Source of the DNA: Bacteriovoracaceae bacterium
GTDB taxonomy: Bacteria; Bdellovibrionota; Bacteriovoracia; Bacteriovoracales; Bacteriovoracaceae
Direction: 5' to 3'
DNA length: 64,000 nt
Assembly: GCA_019752535.1 (NCBI GenBank)
Contig: JAIEMA010000049.1
Span: 20,123-84,122, forward strand
A program made the translations under genes and the position numbers. Positions 53,082 through 62,283 of this stretch are shown here, piece by piece. The notes beneath the pieces are model-generated. The model worked only from the letters and a program-made list of their open reading frames with translations. It searched no databases and was not told where the DNA came from. Every line of letters begins with the position of its first letter. Position 1 is the stretch's first letter.

Positions 53082-54124
53082 AAGAGAGAGACGGAAAAAT
53101 TGTAGAGAATTGGTACATAGCTTGTCTTTCAGAAGAATTAAAAAATAATCAAGTCGTTCAAAGAGTCGTTTACGAAAAACCTTTGGCCATTTTTAGAACG
53201 CAGTCTGGTGCAGTTTCTATCGTCGCTGATCGCTGTCTCCATCGCTTGGCGCTACTCTCTGAAGGTGAGGTACGAGGCGAGCGATTAGTTTGTATGTATC
53301 ACGGATGGGAGTATGACCTGGATGGAGAAGTGAAGAGAATTCCTGCTGAGAACCCAGAGCAAAAAAATGCTCCACACTGTCAAAAGAAAATATATAGCTG
53401 TGAACAAGATGGCGCCATTTGGGTTTGGATGGGAGAGGGGAAGCCCTCGACAGAGACTCCACCTTGGCGATTTCCTTTTGCCCAAGATGAAAAATGGGAA
53501 CACTACTTCATGATCACTGATTTTCCCAATGAAGTGACAAATCTTGCCGAAAACTTTATGGATGTACCTCACACCGTTTATGTTCACCAAGGTTGGTTTA
53601 GAGACGAGAAGAGTGAGAGAAAGAAGGTTCCTCATACAGTGGAAACAAAAAATGGCCGAGTTTTAGTGACCTATCTTCAAGAAAAAGATGAGTTCTCCTG
53701 GGGGGCAAAACTTTTGTTGAATCCTTCCGGGGCCCCCATGAAACATACTGACGAGTACATCTATCCGAATATTACTCGAGTCGATTATTGGTTTGGTGAG
53801 AATGGATTCATTATTAACTCCCAAGGCACACCGGTTGGTGCTCTCAAGAGTAGAGTTTATACTTATATTGCATATAAGATTCCGTATTTTAAAAAAATAT
53901 TAAAGCCAATCTTTGGTTTTTATACACGCCAAGTGATTGAACAGGATGTCGAAATTATGCACAACCAAGGAAGCTCTCTTCAAAATGATCCTGTTTTAAA
54001 TTTTCGCTCGACCCCTAGTGATGAACTCCATGTTCAAATTGAGCGACTACGATTTTATGGAAAAACAGGAAACCCACTTTTAGAAACTTTTGAAATAAAA
54101 AAAGAGATCGATTTTTGGATTTAG
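53069..54124 (+). CDS. Rieske non-haem iron oxygenase
   Basis: 351 residues. The Rieske [2Fe-2S] site is C56-L-H58 and C75-M-Y-H78. The mononuclear iron site has the E-N-F-M-D-V-P-H-x4-H pattern (Asp165, His168, His173), and a late Asp in EQDVEIMHNQ (about 313) completes the facial triad. Architecture matches single-component Rieske alpha subunits (aromatic-ring or cyanobacterial PaO/VanA types) that hydroxylate or demethylate. No reductase is next to it. Overlaps GH3 by 13 bases and the next gene by 10. Confidence 0.88.
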   Translation: MESLKERDGKIVENWYIACLSEELKNNQVVQRVVYEKPLAIFRTQSGAVSIVADRCLHRLALLSEGEVRGERLVCMYHGWEYDLDGEVKRIPAENPEQKNAPHCQKKIYSCEQDGAIWVWMGEGKPSTETPPWRFPFAQDEKWEHYFMITDFPNEVTNLAENFMDVPHTVYVHQGWFRDEKSERKKVPHTVETKNGRVLVTYLQEKDEFSWGAKLLLNPSGAPMKHTDEYIYPNITRVDYWFGENGFIINSQGTPVGALKSRVYTYIAYKIPYFKKILKPIFGFYTRQVIEQDVEIMHNQGSSLQNDPVLNFRSTPSDELHVQIERLRFYGKTGNPLLETFEIKKEIDFWI

Positions 54125-55239
54125 CAGCATTTTTATCTCGATACCCAGATGTAAAAGTGGCGAAACCTCAAGATGACGAGAGGCTTCAGATTTTTTTCAA
54201 TCAATCCCCCATGAATGCAGAAGAGATGCAGCTTCAATACTTAAGAGTCCCTACTTTTCATGCACTCTTAGACTGTCATTCAGCAGAAAAAGTTGTTTTT
54301 TTCGTTGAAAATGAATCAGGCGTAATCGAAGGATCCGGAACTTTTGTGATTCGTGCGGCCTACATCCGAGGTAAAGCCACTCGGGTGTGTTATTTAGGTG
54401 ATATGAGAGTTGATAATATTAAAAGGTGGGGACGTTTGTGGAGATCCTTTTATCTAGATTTGATGAAGGAGATTGCACTTATTGATGATTTTAAAGAGAG
54501 TAAATATTTTTACACTGCGATCTTAAAGCAAAATCAAAGAGCTAAAAAAGCCTTGGCCTTATCACCGATCGGCTATCATCTCTTTCACTCCTACAAGATG
54601 GTGAATATCTTTGCTTCATGGCGACCTCAAACTCAGAGATTTATGGCTAAGAAGTGGAGTGAAATTGAGTCAGCTGAACTCTTTCAGTTTCATCGACTCG
54701 CGAATAAAAAGAAGCCTTTCGGATTTGTTTTTGAGGAAGGTTTTAATGAAATTTCATGGCGGGAAAAAAATTGGCCTAGCTTTCACAAAGATCGAGGTTT
54801 TGCTCTCTATGATGCCAATGGAATAATCCTTTCATGTGCATTTTGGTCACCGTCTCAAGTGAAAAAAATTATTGTTAAGCGTTATCCAAAAATGATGAAA
54901 AGAATGATTTCAGTTTTGAGAGTAGTGCTAGGTTTACCACTTGAAGGTGAGGAACTGAAATGTTTATACCTGACCATGTTAGACAAACGTGAGGGGTTAA
55001 GTGAGAAGTCCTATCAGCTCGCTCTTCAGCAACTGGTTAAAATTGGGCTCTCGCTGGCCAAAAAAGATGGTTATCACTGCGTAAGTTTGCCTGAATTTTC
55101 TGAGCACTCCTATCATTCGGCTCTCTCTAGTTACATCACTTTGAAAACTGATCTAGAATTATACCTTGTTGACCCTACTAGAAACCCAGTCAGCGACTTC
55201 TCTCGAGAAATTCCTGGTTTTGAGATGTGTTTGGTATAA
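54115..55239 (+). CDS. GNAT-like protein, first of two in the operon
   Basis: 374 residues, start TTG overlapping the Rieske gene by 10 bases with AAAGAGA upstream; the next in-frame ATG is over 30 codons later. The N-terminal half looks like a GNAT fold (GSGTFVIRAAYIRGKATR, then CYLGDMRVDNIKRWGRLWRS, the acetyl-CoA strand-loop-helix). The C-terminal half (about 180-374) may be a second, degenerate copy. No membrane segments. Likely an acyl/acetyl transferase but substrate unknown. No closer family recognised. Confidence 0.55.
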   Translation: MDLAAFLSRYPDVKVAKPQDDERLQIFFNQSPMNAEEMQLQYLRVPTFHALLDCHSAEKVVFFVENESGVIEGSGTFVIRAAYIRGKATRVCYLGDMRVDNIKRWGRLWRSFYLDLMKEIALIDDFKESKYFYTAILKQNQRAKKALALSPIGYHLFHSYKMVNIFASWRPQTQRFMAKKWSEIESAELFQFHRLANKKKPFGFVFEEGFNEISWREKNWPSFHKDRGFALYDANGIILSCAFWSPSQVKKIIVKRYPKMMKRMISVLRVVLGLPLEGEELKCLYLTMLDKREGLSEKSYQLALQQLVKIGLSLAKKDGYHCVSLPEFSEHSYHSALSSYITLKTDLELYLVDPTRNPVSDFSREIPGFEMCLV

Positions 55240-55241
55240 AT

Positions 55242-58037
55242 ATGGAAGCAATTCAAAGATCTCTTGCAAATATCCCTGTGGTCGGAAATCTTTTTAAGAT
55301 TAAAGATCCTCGTTGGATGGTTCTCGCTTGTTTGGGCGGATACGTTATCTTAGGCTTCACCATTCTTGGCTTCAACCGGACACCGACTCAAGCGGCCGTT
55401 ACGACACTCTGTTGTATGGCGATGGATGCTATACTCTGTCGCTATTTTAAAGGAAAGTGGATCTTTCCCCTCTCAGCGATAATTACCTCTTGCTCACTTT
55501 CAATTTTACTTAATTACTCTCATGATTATTGGGTATTGTTAGCGCCAGTTTTTTTTGCGATCGGAACAAAGTATATTTTCACTTTTAATGGCAAGCATAA
55601 CTACAATCCAGCACAAGTGGCCGTCACGCTGTCGCTTATCTTTTGTGGATCTGTCATCACTTCGGCACCCGCCTATCAGTGGTATGGTCTAGAGAGTATT
55701 AGTATTCTTGTCGTTTTTCTTGGGTTTATGTTTGTTCTCCCTCAAGTAAACCGTCTTCCCTTAGTTATTACTTTTTTGATTTGCTACACTCTTCAAACAC
55801 TTCTTCGTGCTTGGATCATGCAGCACCATCTTCCATTCCAAACTTTGTTTTTAGGTTCCATCACTTCACCTGCCTTTTTCCTCTTTACCTTCTTTATGAT
55901 TACTGATCCCGCGACTTCGCCCAACAGTACGAAGGATCAAATTAAAGCAGGTATTGCACTTGCTGTTCTTGATCTGATTTTTCACATCGGTCAGAGTTAC
56001 TACACATTCTTTTATGCTGGATTCACACTTCAATCTTGGAAACTCTTAAAGAATCATTTCTTGGCGATGAGACAGAATGGAAGCCCATTATTGTATTTTA
56101 AAGAGAGATTTTTGAAGTCAGGTTACTGGAAACGTCCACTCATCTTGGGAAGTGTGTTTTTTGTCGGAATGATGACTTATAAACTGGTTCTTCATCCCAC
56201 CCTGGCGAAACAGAATCTTCCATTTCACTTTGATTTAATTCCTTCTACTCAATCTGGAATCAAGTCAGAGCTTGGTGATACTTTATACAGAACAGATAAA
56301 AGGCTTCACCATATTGTGAAATGGGTTTTGTCTGTAGGTGATTCTGTTGCAACTGGGGATTTTGATAATGATGGACTTGTTGATATTTTCCTTAGTAATA
56401 CATTAAAAAAAGATGGTCAAAGAGCAGCACTTTATAAGAATTTGGGGAATTTTAAATTCGAAAGAGTTCTCCTTCCAAGCGATGAGCGATTTATAAAGAT
56501 TGAACAAAATGGTCTCCCTTCAAATGGACTCTTTGTTGATTATGATAATGATGGAGACACGGATTTATTCATCATGGTGGCTTTCGGAGAGCCAGTGCTT
56601 CTTCAAAACCAGCTCTCACAAACGGGAAAGGCGACCTTCCTTGATGTCACCCAAAAAACAGGTCTTGATAAATATGTAAATGGGATAGCTGCTACCTTTG
56701 CCGACTTTGATCGTGATGGCCGACTCGATCTTTTGGTAGGTCATGTGTGGCCTCGTTATTTACCTGGCTATCCTCAGGACAAGCCAGAAAAACTGAATGT
56801 CTTTAAACTTCCTCAGCCTCAGTATGAGGGAGATTTGCGCATGTTTAATTTCATGCATTCATCATGGCATCTCTCAGATAATGGGGGAGTGAATGAAATG
56901 TTTAAACAAAATGTTGATGGAACTTTTGAACAACTTGATTCGAAGAAGATTGGTATACCAGAGCATTACTGGACACTTGCTCTAGGCACCGCAGATTTTA
57001 ATCATGATGGGTGGGTTGATCTTTATGTGGCCAACGACTTTGGCCCAGATAATTTTTATCTCAATCAGAAAAACTTTACGTTCAAAAAAATTGAAGGTGA
57101 TTTCTTTGGTAGTCTTGGAAGAGATACCTATAAAGGAATGAATGCCTCTGTCGAAGATGTAGACGCTGATGGGTTTCAAGATGTTTATATTTCAAATGTC
57201 CATCATGAGATGCAGGCCGAAGGAAGTCTCTTTTGGTTTTTTGGATTGGATAAAGATGGTAAATTTACATTTGAGGATAAAGCGACAAAGCTTGGGGCAC
57301 TTAATGAGAATAGATTCGGATGGGGTGCCTCTTTTGCCGATTATAATAATGATGGATGGCTTGAACTCGTTCAGGCCAATGGTATGGTAGATGATCGTCC
57401 AGACAAAAGATTTGAGAACTGCAAAGACTACTGGTATACCAACGAAAAGATAGCACGCTCTCCTCCTGAAATTCATCGTTATATTCATTTCTGGGGAGAT
57501 ATTCGAGGCTATTGCATTTATCCCAATGAGAAGAAGAGGTTTTACTTGCACAGTGGTCGTACTGATAAGCAAATGTACGATGATGTAGCCGATGCTGTAG
57601 GTCTTGGGCAAGGAGAGAATTCAAGAGGTATCGCTTCAGCTGATTTTGATAATGATGGTCTGATGGATATGATTGTTTCGAATCAATTTGCCGAGCCTCA
57701 TATTTTTAAAAACAATTGGACTAAAGGGGAGAAGCCTCACTGGTTGGGTCTTGATCTTGCTTCTCGCTCTCCGGATTGTAATCGTATGGCACTTGGGACC
57801 ACTCTAGCTGTTCATTGGAATGATGGAAAAAATAAGCGAGTCCAGTATAAAGAGCTTAAACTAGCCAATGGATTTAGTGCTCAAAATGAATCACGCACTC
57901 ATTTAGGCCTTGGTGCCAGTGTTGTAGGTCCAGTAGAGGTAGAAATAAACTGGTGCCAAAAGCATCTCCAGAGAGTGAGTTTTGATTCAATTGATCGTTA
58001 TGTAAGGATTGTTCTCGATGGCACGGCTCAGCTTTAA
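55242..58037 (+). CDS. RnfD/NqrB-like membrane domain fused to FG-GAP/ASPIC-UnbV repeats
   Basis: About 931 residues. The N-terminal 270 residues have eight or so membrane helices with NYNPAQVAVTLSL and TFFMITDPATSPNSTKDQIK, hallmarks of the RnfD/NqrB/RnfE family, though the flavin-linking S-G-A-T motif is not seen. One more helix (about 295-315) leads to a large periplasmic half: seven D-x-D-x-D-G calcium-type FG-GAP/VCBS repeats (about 372 to 800) and a C-terminal ASPIC/UnbV domain (LANGFSAQNESRTHLGLG). The start may be 55227 (MFGIN). The fusion suggests an electron-transfer or pore unit with an extracytoplasmic binding propeller. Fourth gene of the GH3 operon. Confidence 0.75.
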   Translation: MEAIQRSLANIPVVGNLFKIKDPRWMVLACLGGYVILGFTILGFNRTPTQAAVTTLCCMAMDAILCRYFKGKWIFPLSAIITSCSLSILLNYSHDYWVLLAPVFFAIGTKYIFTFNGKHNYNPAQVAVTLSLIFCGSVITSAPAYQWYGLESISILVVFLGFMFVLPQVNRLPLVITFLICYTLQTLLRAWIMQHHLPFQTLFLGSITSPAFFLFTFFMITDPATSPNSTKDQIKAGIALAVLDLIFHIGQSYYTFFYAGFTLQSWKLLKNHFLAMRQNGSPLLYFKERFLKSGYWKRPLILGSVFFVGMMTYKLVLHPTLAKQNLPFHFDLIPSTQSGIKSELGDTLYRTDKRLHHIVKWVLSVGDSVATGDFDNDGLVDIFLSNTLKKDGQRAALYKNLGNFKFERVLLPSDERFIKIEQNGLPSNGLFVDYDNDGDTDLFIMVAFGEPVLLQNQLSQTGKATFLDVTQKTGLDKYVNGIAATFADFDRDGRLDLLVGHVWPRYLPGYPQDKPEKLNVFKLPQPQYEGDLRMFNFMHSSWHLSDNGGVNEMFKQNVDGTFEQLDSKKIGIPEHYWTLALGTADFNHDGWVDLYVANDFGPDNFYLNQKNFTFKKIEGDFFGSLGRDTYKGMNASVEDVDADGFQDVYISNVHHEMQAEGSLFWFFGLDKDGKFTFEDKATKLGALNENRFGWGASFADYNNDGWLELVQANGMVDDRPDKRFENCKDYWYTNEKIARSPPEIHRYIHFWGDIRGYCIYPNEKKRFYLHSGRTDKQMYDDVADAVGLGQGENSRGIASADFDNDGLMDMIVSNQFAEPHIFKNNWTKGEKPHWLGLDLASRSPDCNRMALGTTLAVHWNDGKNKRVQYKELKLANGFSAQNESRTHLGLGASVVGPVEVEINWCQKHLQRVSFDSIDRYVRIVLDGTAQL

Positions 58038-58776
58038 AATATTTCCTGTAAAAGATGTGAGTATTCATGATCGTAAAATCATGTTTACTATCTTTCAGCA
58101 GTATTATGATCTTCCTGAGCCAGAGAGTTTTTTTCAAGATTTTGAAAATAAAGATGATGTTATTATTCTTTATGACAAAAAAACGGGTGAGATCAAAGGC
58201 TTCTCTACACAAAAAATTCTTGAACACCAGGTAGAGGGAAAAACTCATATAGGGGTCTTCAGTGGCGATACTATCATCGATCGTCAGTACTGGGGAGATT
58301 ATACTTTAGGTTGGGCATTCTTTTGGTATCTGGGCCGTTTATGTTTACCTTGGCCATGGAAGAAAGTTTATTGGCATCTCATTTCGAAGGGCTATAAGAC
58401 CTATCTTTTAATGACCAATAACTTTAAGACTTTTTATCCAAGATTCGATTGCCCGACCCCTGCTTTCTTTCAAAGTCTCTCAGATGATTTTGCTAAGCAG
58501 CTTTATCCAACCACTTATAATAAAGAGCGTGGTCTTCTCATTTTTGAAGGGCCTCACGAGCATCTTAAAGGAAATGTGGCCCCTATAACGGAGGATCTCA
58601 AAAGCAAGATTCCTCATGTGAAATATTTCGCTTCAAGGAATCCCAATTGGGAACAAGGTGATGAACTCGTTTGCGTGGCGGAATATCATCTCTTTTTACC
58701 AATTATGCTGGCAAAAAAGGTCATATTTAAGTCGATTAAGAGAGTTCTTCTCCCCAAATTCAAATCTGTACGCTAA
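58018..58776 (+). CDS. GNAT-like protein, second in the operon
   Basis: 252 residues from the ATG at 58018 (AAGGA about 10 bases upstream; a TTG at 58009 is an alternative), overlapping the fusion gene by 20 bases. The first half has the GNAT strand order (DDVIILYDKKTGEIKGFST, then THIGVFSGDTIIDRQYWG), with a Trp-rich middle. The C-terminus is basic (KKVIFKSIKRVLLPKFKSVR pieces), perhaps membrane-associated. No clear catalytic site by eye. Distantly reminiscent of the other GNAT-like gene two positions upstream. Confidence 0.5.
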   Translation: MARLSFKIFPVKDVSIHDRKIMFTIFQQYYDLPEPESFFQDFENKDDVIILYDKKTGEIKGFSTQKILEHQVEGKTHIGVFSGDTIIDRQYWGDYTLGWAFFWYLGRLCLPWPWKKVYWHLISKGYKTYLLMTNNFKTFYPRFDCPTPAFFQSLSDDFAKQLYPTTYNKERGLLIFEGPHEHLKGNVAPITEDLKSKIPHVKYFASRNPNWEQGDELVCVAEYHLFLPIMLAKKVIFKSIKRVLLPKFKSVR

Positions 58777-58786
58777 TCTCCCCACT

Positions 58787-58868
58787 AACTTAAAGTGTGA
58801 AGTCCGGTGAAGTCTTTTGATGATTCCGGCGCTGTCCCGCAACGGTAAAGCCCGATCCTCTTTAAGTT
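58787..58868 (+). ncRNA. Cobalamin riboswitch, compact form
   Basis: AACTTAAAG (58787-58795) pairs with CTTTAAGTT (58860-58868) as the closing P1 stem. Inside are the conserved cobalamin elements: GAAGTCCGGTGAAGTC, GATTCCGGCGCTG and the invariant CCCGCAAC core. CCGG at 58804 and 58826 pair as P4; AGTC/GATT form P5. At about 80 bases it lacks the large peripheral arms of the common version. TCCTC at 58856-58860 can pair with GAGGA of the btuB ribosome-binding site (58885-58889), so translational control is likely. Vitamin B12 is expected to repress the receptor gene. Confidence 0.85.
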
Positions 58869-58893
58869 TTATTTATTTCCCGTGGAGGACTCT

Positions 58894-60666
58894 TTGTTTC
58901 TTTTCTTCTCTTTCATCGCTTCTGTATTGGCGCAGTACCAACTTAACACTATTGAAGTCACGGCAAAACCGGGACCTCTTTTACAACATGTTTCATCTCC
59001 TATTTTTCACGCTGGGGAAGAAGCACTAGAAGAAAACAGTCAAATTCAAGATGTGTTGAATAAAGCTCCTGGAGTGATGTTCACTCAAGCTGGTGGCGTA
59101 GGGGGTGTGGGGTCAGTATATCTCAGAGGAAGTGAATCCCGTCATACGATTTTTTTAGTCGATGGCATGCGATTGAATGACCCCTCTAATGTGACTCGTA
59201 ATTATGATACGGCTTTCTTTCTTACGCCTTTTTTTCAAGATCTCTTACTTCTGAGAGGGCCGGCTCCAGTCCTTTATGGAGGAGATGCCACTGGTGGAGT
59301 GATCGAGATGGTGCCTCGCCGAGGTCATTCGCCCAAGCAAAATGTATTAAGTTTAAGTCTGGGATCATTTGAGACAAAGCAAGGCTTTGCTCTCTTTGAT
59401 TGGGGTCAAGGCTCTCATCAAGGAACTTTTGGCATCACTCACTTAAAAACGGCTGGTATTTCTCGTTTAAATAAAAAGAGACATGGCGCAACTGAAAGAG
59501 ATGGAGCCGAAGAATCTCAAGTTATGCAGAGCTCGCACCATCAGTGGAGTCAAAAAGTTTCTACCGATTTAATGATGTATGGATCTCTCGGGCAGGCGGA
59601 TCAAGATGGAACATCTGTCGATGAAAAGAGTGATCGAACAAAAAATGAACTTGGAGCTTTCTCTCAAATCACTCGAACACAATTTGACTATGGACACTGG
59701 TGGCTAAGGACAGGAGTTGTAAGTCAGAAGAGAAATTCAATTACCCAAAGTCTTGGAAGTGAAATCTATAAAGGAGAGACGAAGCAAGTTCAGCTCGGAT
59801 CTCAGATACGTTTTTCAAATTATGAATTAATAAGTGGAGCTCAATTCGAAGAGGAGTGGATTGGAAGCCGAGGAACGAACAAGAGCAATGATCTCGGCAG
59901 TATTTTTGCTCTCAATCGTTTTAGACAGGATAAAATTTTGTTTGAATTGGGAGCAAGAGGTGAGCACCACCAGCGCTATGGCGGTTTTTTATCTTATGAG
60001 TCGACAATTAAGCATCAAACCAATGAGTATTTAAGCTTTCATTTTAAAACTGCTAAAGGATATAAAACACCTTCCTTGTATCAACTCTATTCTCCGCCCT
60101 CAGGAGGATCACCCATTGGAAATACAAATTTAAATCCTGAAGAAAATTTCTCATATGAAGTAGGAGCTGAGTGGAAGCGCGAAGGCCTCATCAGTCTTGT
60201 GGCCTTTCAGCAAGATTTTCAATCTTTAATAGCTTTTACGAATCAAGGATACCAAAACAGAGGAACTCTACGAGTGAAGGGGGTTGAAGCTTCTGTGGTT
60301 TCACCTGAACATTCTTGGGGGCAAGTGAGTTTGAGTCAAACCTATCTAGATTTCTCAAATTATTCCCAGAGCCCTTTGAGAAGACCTCCATATCTTACTA
60401 CTGTGAGTTGGAATACCTATGTCGGCAAATGGATGACAGAGTTAAGTGCTCGACTCGTAGGGGGGAGAAAAGATACTACCAGCACTGGTGCAAGTGCCCA
60501 CCTGGTGGCCTATGAGACTCTCTCTGGGTCACTGAAATACAGCCCAGATCAAAAGCAGCAATGGTCACTAAGATTAGGAAATATGACCAACCGAGAGTAC
60601 GAAGATATGTGGGGCTACAGCGTGAGTCCTTTAAATGCGACATTACAGTGGTTAGGCAAATTTTAA
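58894..60666 (+). CDS. btuB: TonB-dependent receptor, BtuB-like (cobalamin)
   Basis: Outer-membrane transporter of about 590 residues. The short signal peptide (ends VLAQ) is followed by a TonB box (TIEVTA), the plug domain with GVGSVYLRGSESRHTIFLVDG and VLYGGDATGGVIEM, and a 22-strand barrel ending in Phe (LGKF). The start is TTG 5 bases after GGAGG; a GTG at 58882 overlaps that site and is less likely. The cobalamin riboswitch directly upstream gives the substrate with good confidence. Ends overlap the next convergent gene by 4 bases. Confidence 0.88.
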   Translation: MFLFFSFIASVLAQYQLNTIEVTAKPGPLLQHVSSPIFHAGEEALEENSQIQDVLNKAPGVMFTQAGGVGGVGSVYLRGSESRHTIFLVDGMRLNDPSNVTRNYDTAFFLTPFFQDLLLLRGPAPVLYGGDATGGVIEMVPRRGHSPKQNVLSLSLGSFETKQGFALFDWGQGSHQGTFGITHLKTAGISRLNKKRHGATERDGAEESQVMQSSHHQWSQKVSTDLMMYGSLGQADQDGTSVDEKSDRTKNELGAFSQITRTQFDYGHWWLRTGVVSQKRNSITQSLGSEIYKGETKQVQLGSQIRFSNYELISGAQFEEEWIGSRGTNKSNDLGSIFALNRFRQDKILFELGARGEHHQRYGGFLSYESTIKHQTNEYLSFHFKTAKGYKTPSLYQLYSPPSGGSPIGNTNLNPEENFSYEVGAEWKREGLISLVAFQQDFQSLIAFTNQGYQNRGTLRVKGVEASVVSPEHSWGQVSLSQTYLDFSNYSQSPLRRPPYLTTVSWNTYVGKWMTELSARLVGGRKDTTSTGASAHLVAYETLSGSLKYSPDQKQQWSLRLGNMTNREYEDMWGYSVSPLNATLQWLGKF

Positions 60667-61895
60667 AGACTTAGTAATTGGTCAGAGAGAAGCTTGAGGA
60701 CTTCAGGGCTTTTGGCAATCCCTCCGTGAGCTCCGTGATCTAAATCTTTAGTGATAAAATGATTTTCAGTTGCATTGTGAATAGGGCTTCCGTGAATGCC
60801 AAACTTAACGGCCATTTTTATCCCATCTTGATCAACATTTTGATACACATTGATCCACTTCTTTGAGTTGCTGGTCTTGTAGAGAGAATTGGGCTGCTTC
60901 CTCGTCCATACATTGACCGGCTTATGTTCTTCTACATCAACAAAGGGAATTGAATCTAAAATGGCATCACCGGCCATGCCTGCATATTGAGACACAACTT
61001 CTTCAAGCGCATGCTGAGCTTCTTTTACTGGATCAATGGTGAAGACTAAATCAGCTTTTAAATCTTTTTTTCCAGTGAGTGGATTTTGAAAAGTTTTTAA
61101 GAGTTCTAAAAACTTAACCGCACTTCTGCCCCCACTTGAATGAGTGAGAATAGTGAACTTAGGTTTTATATTTAAAGACTTGGCTTTTTTGTAGTACTGA
61201 ATCGTACATTTAATAGCGTTTGAAATACCTTTTGGAATTCCTGCATAGGACTTTTTCATTTCTGTTGGAAGATTTTTGATACTCTTCCAGCTCATGCTCA
61301 TCGGATCAGCGATGAGCTCAGATTCCTCTGAGGGAAAACTCACAAAATCAAAGTTTTTTGCCTTCTCATGGAGCTTATTGTTGGTAAGCATCTCTGTCAT
61401 TGGGCCTGACTGAAGACCTGACCATTTCGAAGAATGATTAAGATGATTTTTAAATTCGACTTGAGATTGATAATAAGCATATTTCAGATCAGCTTGAGAG
61501 ACACTTGATGACTTTGGGCACTTGATAAGCTTTTCCATGATATGAAAAGTTCTTGGCTCGAAAGCCCCCGTTCCTTCAAAATTTAAAACGAGAGTCGTTG
61601 AGTCTTTTGTGGGTTCACAATGATTAAGAGTATTTCCCACAGTGTGTCGATCTTTTGCGCCACTTTGAATTTTTATTGTTTGCTGTCGTAGTTCATTTTT
61701 GATGACAGCTTTAAGGTCATCTTTGCTTTTTGCCTTCGCATAAAGATCACAGGTGTTTTGTGGGGCTATATTGGCGGCCAAGGCTGCTAATTGGTCAATC
61801 TCACTCAACCCCTCAACAGTCGCGCAATTTTTAGCCAGGGAGGCATGAGAAATTAAAATAAGAAGAAAAAAAAGTATAAACTTCATCTCAATCAT
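60663..61895 (-). CDS. Secreted alpha/beta-hydrolase-like protein
   Basis: About 410 residues with a signal peptide (hydrophobic core to ISHASLA). ATILTHSSGGRSAVKF-like text (T-H-S-S-G-G) matches a nucleophile elbow of the lipase type (usual G-H-S-x-G-G), preceded by a beta-strand; FTIDPVKEA follows and a late DHGAHGG could supply His. So an alpha/beta hydrolase is likely, perhaps a lipase or esterase, but the elbow is atypical. Start options are TTG 61904, ATG 61895 (AAGGA 11 bases upstream) and ATG 61886. Exported enzyme in a probable predator. Confidence 0.55.
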   Translation of the reverse strand: MIEMKFILFFLLILISHASLAKNCATVEGLSEIDQLAALAANIAPQNTCDLYAKAKSKDDLKAVIKNELRQQTIKIQSGAKDRHTVGNTLNHCEPTKDSTTLVLNFEGTGAFEPRTFHIMEKLIKCPKSSSVSQADLKYAYYQSQVEFKNHLNHSSKWSGLQSGPMTEMLTNNKLHEKAKNFDFVSFPSEESELIADPMSMSWKSIKNLPTEMKKSYAGIPKGISNAIKCTIQYYKKAKSLNIKPKFTILTHSSGGRSAVKFLELLKTFQNPLTGKKDLKADLVFTIDPVKEAQHALEEVVSQYAGMAGDAILDSIPFVDVEEHKPVNVWTRKQPNSLYKTSNSKKWINVYQNVDQDGIKMAVKFGIHGSPIHNATENHFITKDLDHGAHGGIAKSPEVLKLLSDQLLSL

Positions 61896-61947
61896 TTTAA
61901 TCAAAGTCCTTTAAAATGTTGAGAGAGGAAGATGTTGCCAGCAGAAA

Positions 61948-62226
61948 TTAATGTATTTTCTTATCTTTAGGGTCTTCAAAACAGCATGAACCGGGATGCT
62001 CCTCTATTTCCTCGGCCAAACTCTCTTGAAAGGCGTCCATGGGGGCCCCTTCAATCCCTAATGAATTGGCCAGGGTTTGGTTCACACTGGGATGATCGAT
62101 TTTTACATCCAATCCTAAGGCTTCAAAACCAGCTGCGGCGGTATAGGCCTTATCTGAGTCAGTCACAGGGCATTCGAATAAAACTTGTCCTGAACCCATG
62201 TCAATGACGCGTACTTTTAGGGCCAT
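61948..62226 (-). CDS. Small conserved-looking protein, unknown
   Basis: 92 residues, soluble and acidic, with a beta-alpha start (LKVRVIDMGSGQVLFECPV) and a tail containing a CC pair (GSCCFEDP). An excellent AGGAGAG precedes the ATG. Not recognised; the CC could bind a metal or form a disulfide. Confidence 0.55.
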   Translation of the reverse strand: MALKVRVIDMGSGQVLFECPVTDSDKAYTAAAGFEALGLDVKIDHPSVNQTLANSLGIEGAPMDAFQESLAEEIEEHPGSCCFEDPKDKKIH

Positions 62227-62283
62227 GTTCTCTCCTTGCTGCCTTATAGGCTCGATGGTAAATCTCTTTTGAAGGATTAGTCT

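Noticed and set aside
57192..57624. Minus-strand frames within the UnbV fusion as real genes
   Set aside because: They oppose repeated D-x-D-x-D-G coding and look like reverse shadows.
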